From NCBI GenBank assembly GCA_016712525.1, contig JADJQX010000007.1, forward strand, positions 434,001 through 498,000: a stretch of DNA of 64,000 nt. Direction: 5' to 3'. A program made the translations under genes and the position numbers. The DNA is from Myxococcales bacterium (GTDB lineage: Bacteria > Myxococcota_A > Polyangia > Polyangiales > Polyangiaceae). Shown here one piece after another: positions 34,396 to 41,563 of this stretch. Numbering within the stretch: the stretch's first letter is position 1; each line of letters opens with the position of its first letter. The notes beneath the pieces were generated by a model. The model saw only the letters and a list, made by a program, of their open reading frames with translations. It was not told the origin of the DNA and made no database searches.

Positions 34396-35034
34396 TCAGG
34401 GGGAAGCGCGTGGCCGTGCAGGCCTTCGCGCCTTGCGAGGCAAGATACGATCGAGCGTGTCGGCCCAGGTGCGCAAGACCCGCCTCCGCCGTTGGGTGTC
34501 GTCGCGGAGGAGGCTCGCGAGCCCGAGGCCGCGCATGAGATCGAGCGTGGCCTGCACGAGCTCGCGCGTCCCGGGGACCTCTTCGTCGACGCCGAGCAGG
34601 TCGACCGCGAGCTTGTGCGCTTCGCGGCCGACGTGGGCCTCGAGGGGGACGATCTGCGCGCGGAGCCGGGCGTCGGACGCGGCGCCCACCCACACCTGCA
34701 CCGCCGACGAGAACAGCGGACCGAGATAGAAGGACGCGAGGACCTCGAGGGTCTCGAGCGTGGTCGAGTGCGGCCTGCCTGCCGAGGTCTCTCGTCGGAG
34801 CTCGTCGGACCGGACCTTCGCCACGTGCAGGACCGCGGCGGTCAAGAGCTCGTCCCGCGTGCGAAAGTGATGTTGCGACGCCCCGCGCGACACCCCCGCG
34901 CGCCGCGCGATGACGGCCATCGTGGCGCCCGCGAAGCCGACCTCGGAGAGCGTGTCGATGGCCGCCTCCAAGAGGCGTGCGTGGGTCCGCTCGCTGCGCT
35001 CTTGGGGTTTTCGCTCACGTTTCGCCGCCGCCAT
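34396..35034 (-). CDS. TetR-family transcriptional regulator
   Basis: A 212-residue regulator. The N-terminal helix-turn-helix domain has RLLEAAIDTLSEVGFAGATM then AVIARRAGVSRGASQHHFRT, classic for TetR. The C-terminal ligand domain (about 80-200) is helical. ATG at 35034 (MAAAKRERKP) is used; the 36-codon upstream extension is Cys/Pro/Arg-rich and lacks support. It is divergent from the acyl-CoA carboxylase genes across 207 bases, which suggests it represses them in response to an acyl-CoA. Confidence 0.87.
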   Translation of the reverse strand: MAAAKRERKPQERSERTHARLLEAAIDTLSEVGFAGATMAVIARRAGVSRGASQHHFRTRDELLTAAVLHVAKVRSDELRRETSAGRPHSTTLETLEVLASFYLGPLFSSAVQVWVGAASDARLRAQIVPLEAHVGREAHKLAVDLLGVDEEVPGTRELVQATLDLMRGLGLASLLRDDTQRRRRVLRTWADTLDRILPRKARRPARPRASP

Positions 35035-35241
35035 GCCCGCGGAGCGTACACCTCGGGCAGGCGGCCGGGGCCTCGAAAAACAATCGACTGCGACCGGTAT
35101 CGCGCCGAAAGGGCAGAATGAACGGCATTTGTGAGGTGCCATCGGCGAAAAACAAGCGGCCTTGATTTTTTATGGCGGGCCGTTCACGATGCGTTCGCGG
35201 TCCCTCGCGTCGAAAGGCGAGGCCGCGGAGGAACGAGAGCC
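35035..35241. promoter_or_regulatory. Divergent promoter region with possible TetR operator
   Basis: 207 bases between the TetR gene and the carboxylase operon. An imperfect inverted repeat GGCAT-N7-GTGCC lies near 35124-35140, and an AT-rich stretch TTGATTTTTTATGG near 35162 could serve as part of a carboxylase promoter. Both are weak matches read by eye. GAGGAACGAGAG just before 35242 is the carboxylase ribosome binding site. Confidence 0.3.
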
Positions 35242-36855
35242 ATGGCGGTCATTCGCAGCAAAATCGACACGAGCTCCGAGGCGTACGCGAAGAACCGCGC
35301 CGACATGCTCGCGTGCGTCGCGGAGCTCCGCGCGATCGAAGGCAAGGTGCGCGACACGGAGGAGCGCGCGCGCGAAAAATTCACGAAGCGCGGCCAGCTC
35401 CTGCCCCGCGAGCGCGTCATGCTCATGCTCGATCGCGGCTCGCCGTTCCTCGAGATTTCCACGCTCTGCGGCTACAAGCACCACGACGACACCGACGGCT
35501 CGCTCGCGGGTGGCAACACCATCATCGGGATCGGCTACGTCTCCGGCGTTCGCTGCCTCGTCGTGGCCAACAACTCCGCCATCAAGGGCGGCACCATGTC
35601 GCCGTGGGGCGTCCAGAAGACGCTCCGCGCCCAGGAGATCGCGCTCGAGAACAAGCTCCCCATCGTCCTCATGGTCGAGAGCGGAGGGGCGAACCTCCTC
35701 TACCAACAAGAGGTGTTCATCCCCGGGGGGCGCACGTTCTGCAATCAGGCGCGCCTCTCGGCGGCCGGCATCCCGCAGGTCACCGTGGTGCACGGGTCGA
35801 GCACGGCGGGCGGCGCCTACCTGCCCGGTCTGTCGGACTACGTGATCATGGTCCGCAAGAAGGCGAAGGTGTTCCTCGCGGGGCCACCGCTGCTCAAGGC
35901 GGCCACGGGAGAGATCGCCACGGACGAGGAGCTCGGCGGCGCCGAGATGCACACGGACGTGGCGGGGACGTCCGAGCTCCTCGCCGAGGACGACGTCGAC
36001 GCCATCTTGAAGGCGCGCGAGATCGTCGCGAACCTCGGCTGGGCCCGCATCGACGACGCTCCTCCGAGCGAGGTCCGAGAGCCGCTCTACCCGCCCGAAG
36101 AGCTCTGCGGTGTGGTCCCGGTCGACTACCGCAAGCCGTACGACTGCCGCGAGGTCATCGCCCGGCTCGTCGACGGCTCGGACTTCGTCGAGTGGAAAGA
36201 GCGCTACGACGGTCAGATCGTGTGTGGCCGCGGCACGATCGCGGGGCACCCGGTGAGCATCATCGGCAACAACGGGCCCATCACGGACAAGGGCTCGGCC
36301 AAGGCGGCCCAGTTCATCCAGCTCTCGTGCCAGTCGAACATCCCCATCGTGTACCTGCAGAACATCACGGGCTACATGGTCGGGACCAAGGCCGAGCAGG
36401 CGGGCATCGTGAAGCACGGCTCGAAGATGATCCAGGCGGTCGCCAACGCGAACGTCCCGCAGATCACGATGGTGATCGGGGCCTCGTTCGGCGCCGGCAA
36501 CTACGGCATGTGCGGGCGCGGGTTCGGTCCGCGGTTCATTTTCGCGTGGCCCAACGCGCGCACGGCGGTCATGGGTGGCGAACAGGCCGCCCGCGTGATG
36601 GCCATCGTGGGCGGCGAGAAGATGGCGAAGCAGGGCAACCCCGTGCCGGAGGAGGTGCTCCTCCAGATGGCGCAGCCCATCGTCGAGCAGTTCGACAAGG
36701 AGTCGCACCCGTTCCACTGTTCCGCGCGCCTCTTCGACGACGGCCTCGTCGATCCACGAGACACTCGAAAAGTGCTCGCCCTCGCGCTGTCCGTTTGCCG
36801 CGAGGCCGAGGCTCGCCCCCTCAAGAAGACCACGTTCGGCGTGGCACGGATGTGA
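35242..36855 (+). CDS. Acyl-CoA carboxylase carboxyltransferase (beta) subunit, MCC/PCC type
   Basis: A 537-residue carboxyltransferase that moves CO2 from carboxybiotin to an acyl-CoA. The crotonase-like halves are clear: LVVANNSAIKGGTMSPWGVQ, VLMVESGGANLLYQQEVFIP, VVHGSSTAGGAYLPGLSDYV and LAGPPLLKAATGEIATDEEL in the N half. The C half has ITDKGSAKAAQFIQLSCQSN, YLQNITGYMVGTKAEQAGIV and MVIGASFGAGNYGMCGRGFG. The length suits a methylcrotonyl- or geranyl-CoA-type beta subunit rather than bacterial AccD. The partner alpha subunit follows 8 bases later. The acyl substrate cannot be fixed from sequence alone. Confidence 0.88.
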   Translation: MAVIRSKIDTSSEAYAKNRADMLACVAELRAIEGKVRDTEERAREKFTKRGQLLPRERVMLMLDRGSPFLEISTLCGYKHHDDTDGSLAGGNTIIGIGYVSGVRCLVVANNSAIKGGTMSPWGVQKTLRAQEIALENKLPIVLMVESGGANLLYQQEVFIPGGRTFCNQARLSAAGIPQVTVVHGSSTAGGAYLPGLSDYVIMVRKKAKVFLAGPPLLKAATGEIATDEELGGAEMHTDVAGTSELLAEDDVDAILKAREIVANLGWARIDDAPPSEVREPLYPPEELCGVVPVDYRKPYDCREVIARLVDGSDFVEWKERYDGQIVCGRGTIAGHPVSIIGNNGPITDKGSAKAAQFIQLSCQSNIPIVYLQNITGYMVGTKAEQAGIVKHGSKMIQAVANANVPQITMVIGASFGAGNYGMCGRGFGPRFIFAWPNARTAVMGGEQAARVMAIVGGEKMAKQGNPVPEEVLLQMAQPIVEQFDKESHPFHCSARLFDDGLVDPRDTRKVLALALSVCREAEARPLKKTTFGVARM

Positions 36856-36863
36856 AGGACCCC

Positions 36864-38879
36864 ATGAAAAGCCCGACCCAGAAGCCCCTCCAGAAGGTGC
36901 TCGTCGCGAACCGCGGCGAGATCGCGATGCGGGTCGTCCGCACCTGCAAGAAGCTCGGCATTCGGACGGTCGCCGTCTACTCGGACGCCGACCGCGGCGC
37001 TCCGTTCGTGCTCGCCGCCGACGAGGCCGTGCACATCGGGGCCTCCCCCGCGAAAGAGTCGTACCTGGTCGCCGAGAAGATCCTCGAAGCGGCGAAGCGT
37101 TCGGGCGCCGACGCCGTGCACCCGGGGTACGGCTTCCTGTCCGAAAATGCAGAGTTTTCGGGCGCTTGCAGCGACGCAGGGCTCGTGTTCATCGGCCCTC
37201 GGCGCGACGCGGTGCGCCTCATGGGCAACAAGCGCCAGGCGAAGCTTCGCATGATCGAGGCCGGCGTCCCGTGCATTCCCGGGTACGAAGGCAAAGACCA
37301 GTCGGATGACGTCCTCCTCCGCGAAGCGGATCGGATCGGGTACCCCGTGATGATCAAGGCCGCGGCGGGCGGGGGAGGGCGAGGCATGCGCCTCGTACAC
37401 GAGCGCTCGGCCTTCGTCGACGCGGCGCGGTCGGCGAGGGCCGAGGCCGAGAACGCGTTCGCGAGCAGCGAGCTCATCCTCGAGAAGGCGGTCATCGGAG
37501 CGCGGCACGTGGAGATCCAGGTGTTCGCCGACGCCCACGGGAACGTGGTGCACCTCGGCGAGCGAGACTGCTCCGTGCAAAGGCGCCATCAGAAGGTCGT
37601 CGAGGAGAGCCCGTCGCCGGCCGTCGGCCCGGAGCTGCGCGCGCGGATGGGAGACGTCGCGGTCAAAGCGGCGAAGGCCATCGACTACCTCGGCGCGGGC
37701 ACGATCGAGTTCCTCCTCTCGCCCGCGGGCGAGTTCTACTTCATGGAGATGAACACGCGCCTCCAGGTGGAGCACCCGGTCACGGAGGCCATCACCGGCG
37801 AGGACCTCGTCGAGTGGCAGCTCCGGGTGGCGGCGGGGGAGCCTCTCCCGCGCAAGCAGGACGAGATCGTATTCTCGGGGCACGCGATCGAGGTGAGGCT
37901 CTGCGCCGAGGACCCTTCACGTGAGTACATGCCGCAGACGGGCACGATCGAGCGGCTCGTTTTGCCCGACGTAGGCCTCGCGCGCTTCGACCATGCGCTC
38001 GCCGAAGGGCGCTCCGCGAGCCCCTTCTATGACTCGATGCAGGGCAAGCTCATCGCACACGGTAGGACACGCGACGAGGCACGAAAGAAGCTCTCGGAGG
38101 CGCTCACGCAGCTCGCCGTGCTCGGCGTCGTCACGAACAAGGCGATGCTCCTCCGGGTGCTCGAGCACCCCGCCTTCGCGAGCGGCGCGTACGACACCTC
38201 GTTCGTGCCGACACACTTCGGCGCGGCCGTCCTCGCGACGGCGTTCGCTCCCACGCCGGGAGACTTCGCCATGGCCGCGGCCGTCCTCTACCGCCTCGAG
38301 GCCGACGCGCTCGCCGCGCGCACGGGGCTCCCGGGCGAGCTCCGTGGGTGGAACAGCGCGCTCCCATGCCCGTCGACGGTGCGCCTCGTCGAGGGCGACG
38401 TCGAGCACGTGGCGCACGTGACCCCGCTCGACGCGACGACGGTGAGCGTGGTCGTCTCGGGGACCAAGCTCGTCGCGACGGTGGTGCCGACGGCGTCGGG
38501 CGAGGTGCTCGTGACCGTGGACGACCACTCGGTCCGCGTGCGCGCGCACCTCGACGGAGCGCGCCTCTGGCTCGACGCGGGCGACGTCCCACGGGTCTTC
38601 GAGGACGTCACCTACCGTGGGAAGGGCGCGGCGGACGGCGAAGGGGACGGCACTCTCACGGCGCCGATCGACGGAAAGGTCCTGCGGGTCGCGGTCAGCG
38701 AGGGAGAGGTCGTGAAAAAGGGGCAGCTCGTGGTCGCGCTCGAGGCCATGAAGATGGAGTTTTTGCTCACGGCGCCCTTCGACGGGACGATCGCGTCGAT
38801 CGGCGTCTCCGCGAGCGCGCAGGTCGGCGCCCGCGCGGTGCTCGCCGTCGTGAAGAAGGCCGAGCCCGCCGCGGGGTGA
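36864..38879 (+). CDS. Acyl-CoA carboxylase alpha subunit (biotin carboxylase plus BCCP)
   Basis: A 671-residue biotin-dependent subunit. The biotin carboxylase part starts VLVANRGEIAMRVVRTCKKL and has the ATP-grasp motif AAAGGGGRGMRLV, QVFADAHGNVVHLGERDCSV and MEMNTRLQVEHPVTEAITGE. The end is a lipoyl/biotinyl domain with EAMKMEF, whose Lys is the biotin attachment site. ATG at 36864 has GAAGGA just upstream; a GTG overlapping the beta stop is an alternative. With the beta subunit it should form the acyl-CoA carboxylase, under likely TetR control. Roles in leucine/isoprenoid or propionate catabolism are possible. Confidence 0.9.
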   Translation: MKSPTQKPLQKVLVANRGEIAMRVVRTCKKLGIRTVAVYSDADRGAPFVLAADEAVHIGASPAKESYLVAEKILEAAKRSGADAVHPGYGFLSENAEFSGACSDAGLVFIGPRRDAVRLMGNKRQAKLRMIEAGVPCIPGYEGKDQSDDVLLREADRIGYPVMIKAAAGGGGRGMRLVHERSAFVDAARSARAEAENAFASSELILEKAVIGARHVEIQVFADAHGNVVHLGERDCSVQRRHQKVVEESPSPAVGPELRARMGDVAVKAAKAIDYLGAGTIEFLLSPAGEFYFMEMNTRLQVEHPVTEAITGEDLVEWQLRVAAGEPLPRKQDEIVFSGHAIEVRLCAEDPSREYMPQTGTIERLVLPDVGLARFDHALAEGRSASPFYDSMQGKLIAHGRTRDEARKKLSEALTQLAVLGVVTNKAMLLRVLEHPAFASGAYDTSFVPTHFGAAVLATAFAPTPGDFAMAAAVLYRLEADALAARTGLPGELRGWNSALPCPSTVRLVEGDVEHVAHVTPLDATTVSVVVSGTKLVATVVPTASGEVLVTVDDHSVRVRAHLDGARLWLDAGDVPRVFEDVTYRGKGAADGEGDGTLTAPIDGKVLRVAVSEGEVVKKGQLVVALEAMKMEFLLTAPFDGTIASIGVSASAQVGARAVLAVVKKAEPAAG

Positions 38880-38884
38880 CGACG

Positions 38885-38912
38885 CGCCCGGGGGGGCTCG
38901 TCGCCCGGGGCG
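38885..38912 (+). terminator. Possible terminator after the carboxylase operon
   Basis: CGCCC (38885-38889) pairs with GGGCG-like bases at 38908-38912. With one bulge, three further pairs form around a G-rich loop. It is GC-only with no T-run and weak. Confidence 0.3.
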
Positions 38913-38933
38913 TTCCATCGTAGATTCGTGGCG

Positions 38934-40556
38934 ATGGCCGACGCGAAGAGGACCGTCGTCGTCTCCGTGCTCGGGACGCAGCTCGATTCGGGGAAGGGGC
39001 CCTCCCGGTGGGAGCGCTGGCGCCCCTCGGTCGCCCTCTGCCAACACGACGACCTCCTCGTCGACGAGCTCTGGCTCCTCTTCGAGCCGAGAGCGCAGGG
39101 GCTCGCGTACCTCGTCCGCGAGGACATCGCCCAGGTGTCGCCGGACACCCAGGTCCACGTCGAGCCTTTTGCGCTCGGCGATCCGTGGGACTTCGAGGAG
39201 GTGTACGGCGCGCTCTTCGACTTCGCCGCGGCGCGCGCGTTCGATCCGGCGAAGGTCGACCTCTACGTCCACATCACGACGGGCACCCACGTCGTGCAGA
39301 TTTGCCTCTTCCTGCTCACCGAGTCTCGGCACCTCCCCGGAAGGCTCCTCCAGACGTCGCCTCGCGACCCTCGTGGGGAGGGTTCGGAGCACTCGGCGCG
39401 GGGCACGTTCGGTGTGGTCGACCTCGACCTCGAGCGCTACGAGGCCATCGCGACGCGCGCGCGCGCCGAGCACTCGCGCGGGGAGGCCATCCTCAAGGAC
39501 GGCATCGCCACACGGAACGCCGCGTACAACTCGCTCGTCGCGAAGGTCGAAGAGGTCGCCGTCCGCTCGAAGGCGCCGATGCTGTTCCTCGGCCCGACGG
39601 GCGCGGGCAAGAGCGCCCTCGCGAGGCGCGTCTTCGCGTTGAAGAAGGCCCGGCAGGGGCTCTCGGGGCCCTTCGTCGAGGTGAACTGCGCCACGCTCCG
39701 CGGCGATCTCGCCATGAGCACGCTCTTCGGCCACAAGAAGGGAGCCTTCACGGGCGCCCTCTCCGATCGCGACGGCCAGCTCCTTCGGGCTCACGGGGGG
39801 GTGCTCTTCCTCGACGAGATCTTCGAGCTCGGCGCCGACGAGCAGGCCATGTTGCTCCGGGCGATCGAGGACAAGACGTTCGTCCCGATGGGGAGCGATG
39901 TCGAAAAGACGAGTGATTTTCAGCTTTTATGCGGTACGAACGCCGATCTCTTCGCCGCCGCTCGCGAAGGGACGTTCCGCCCCGATTTGCTCGCGCGCAT
40001 CGACCTTTGGACGTTTCGGCTCCCGTCCCTCCGTGAGCGTGTCGAGGACATCGCCCCGAACGTCGAGCACGAGAGCGCGAGGGTGGGCCGGCTGCTCGGG
40101 AGGAACGTGACGTGGACACGCGAAGCGCGCGACGCGTACCTCGCGTTCGCCACCTCGCCCCGCGCGGCGTGGCCCGGGAACTTCCGCGACCTCGGCGCGA
40201 GTGTCACGCGGCTCGCGACCCTCGCGACCGAGGGGAGAATCACCCGCGAGAGGGTGCTCGAGGAGATCGCGGCGCTCGAGGCGCGCTCGTCCGGAGTGCC
40301 CCAGGACCCCTCGGAGTCGCTCGTCGGTCGGGTGCTCCCGGGCGTGCCGCTCGACCGGTTCGACGCCGTCCAGCTCGCCGACGTGCTTCGGGTGTGCAAA
40401 GAGGCGCGCACGCTGAGCGAGGCTGGGCGCGTCCTCTTCGCCGCGTCGCGCTCGAAGAAGACGAAGAGCAACGACGCCGATCGGCTACGAAAGTACCTCG
40501 CTCGGTTCGGCCTGGAGTTCGTCGCGGTGCGTGAGGCGCTCGCGTCCGGCGGCTGA
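38934..40556 (+). CDS. rtcR: RtcR, sigma-54-dependent regulator with CARF domain
   Basis: A 540-residue bacterial enhancer-binding protein matching RtcR along its length. The N-terminal CARF sensor (about 1-180) has the RtcR hallmarks SRWERWRPSVALCQHDDLLV, DPWDFEEVYGALFDF and YVHITTGTHVVQICLFLLTE. The AAA domain has Walker A LGPTGAGKSALARR, FVEVNCATLRGDLAMSTLFG, the sigma-54-contact motif GAFTGA, and Walker B VLFLDEI. The C-terminus has an RtcR-type SEAGRVLFAASRSKK helix region ending in DADRLRKYLARFGLEF. RtcR normally drives rtcBA RNA repair, yet no rtcB or rtcA flanks it here. ATG at 38934 is preferred; a GTG lies two codons upstream. Confidence 0.92.
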   Translation: MADAKRTVVVSVLGTQLDSGKGPSRWERWRPSVALCQHDDLLVDELWLLFEPRAQGLAYLVREDIAQVSPDTQVHVEPFALGDPWDFEEVYGALFDFAAARAFDPAKVDLYVHITTGTHVVQICLFLLTESRHLPGRLLQTSPRDPRGEGSEHSARGTFGVVDLDLERYEAIATRARAEHSRGEAILKDGIATRNAAYNSLVAKVEEVAVRSKAPMLFLGPTGAGKSALARRVFALKKARQGLSGPFVEVNCATLRGDLAMSTLFGHKKGAFTGALSDRDGQLLRAHGGVLFLDEIFELGADEQAMLLRAIEDKTFVPMGSDVEKTSDFQLLCGTNADLFAAAREGTFRPDLLARIDLWTFRLPSLRERVEDIAPNVEHESARVGRLLGRNVTWTREARDAYLAFATSPRAAWPGNFRDLGASVTRLATLATEGRITRERVLEEIAALEARSSGVPQDPSESLVGRVLPGVPLDRFDAVQLADVLRVCKEARTLSEAGRVLFAASRSKKTKSNDADRLRKYLARFGLEFVAVREALASGG

Positions 40557-40588
40557 GCTCCGGCGCGAAATCGCGGTACGATGTCGTC

Positions 40589-41449
40589 ATGGGCACCATC
40601 CTTCGGGCCATCGAGAACCTGTCCCACGCGGCGCTTCGAGGGCGGGGCTTCGTGAGCCGCACGATCTCGGCCGGGCTCGAGCCGGTCCATGCGTACGACG
40701 CCCAAGGGCGAGGGGCCCTCCCTCCCGTCGTGATCGTCCACGGGCTCGGCGCGAGCGCCGCTTCGTTCGCGAGGGTGGCGGTTCCCCTCCTTTCGGTCTC
40801 GAAGCGGGTCGTCTTGCTCGACATGCCCGGGCACGGTCGGTCGGTCGCGCCCCTCTTGCGGCCCCTCACCCCTCGCACCGTGTTTCGGGCGGTCGTGCAC
40901 GCCCTCGATGGCCTCCTCGACGAGCCGTTCGTGCTCGTGGGAAACTCACTCGGTGGGGCCGCGGCGTTGGCCCACGCGCTCGAGCGCCCGGAGCGCACGC
41001 GAGGGCTCTTTCTGCTCTCGCCGGCGGGTGCGCACCTCCCGGGCGACCACGCCGCCGAGGTGCTCGCGACGTTTCGGATGCGGGGGCGCCCCGAGGGCCG
41101 CCGCTTCCTCGACAAGCTCTACCACCGCCCGCCGCTCTACACGGGCCTCGTGGCTCACGAGCTGCCGCGGTGGATGGGGCGGGAGCCCGTGCGCGACCTG
41201 CTCGAGCACGCCCACGAGATCGCGTTCTCGACCGACGAGCTCGCGAAGCTCACCGTGCCGACCGTGCTCTCGTGGGGGAAGTCCGAACGGCTCCTGCCGG
41301 CGTCGGGGCTCGCGTTTCTGAAGGAGCACCTCCCGGCCCACGTGCGCATCGAAGAGCCCGAGGGCGTAGGTCATTGCCCTCAGCTCGACGATCCTCGTGC
41401 GCTCGCGCGCCGCCTCGCCGCGTTCCTCTCCGAGGTCGGGAGCCCCTGA
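40589..41449 (+). CDS. Alpha/beta hydrolase
   Basis: A 286-residue alpha/beta-hydrolase. Oxyanion region VIVHGLGASAASFARVAVPL, LLDMPGHGRS, nucleophile elbow GNSLGG (Ser in VLVGNSLGGAAALAHAL), the acid region before LSWGKSERLLP, and the His in EPEGVGHCPQLDDP complete a plausible Ser-Asp-His triad. The N-terminus begins MGTILRAIENLSHAAL with no export signal. It lies 32 bases after rtcR on the same strand and may be cotranscribed, but this is also compatible with simple tandem placement. Substrate unknown. Confidence 0.83.
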   Translation: MGTILRAIENLSHAALRGRGFVSRTISAGLEPVHAYDAQGRGALPPVVIVHGLGASAASFARVAVPLLSVSKRVVLLDMPGHGRSVAPLLRPLTPRTVFRAVVHALDGLLDEPFVLVGNSLGGAAALAHALERPERTRGLFLLSPAGAHLPGDHAAEVLATFRMRGRPEGRRFLDKLYHRPPLYTGLVAHELPRWMGREPVRDLLEHAHEIAFSTDELAKLTVPTVLSWGKSERLLPASGLAFLKEHLPAHVRIEEPEGVGHCPQLDDPRALARRLAAFLSEVGSP

Positions 41450-41563
41450 CGAGGAAGGGCGCTGACGGCCCCGAATCGGCGGGGGCTGACGCGCTGCGAA
41501 AACGCCCAGTCCGAGCTCTTCCGACGCGAAAAATCGCTGGCATCTCCCGTGCCTTAGTTCAGA

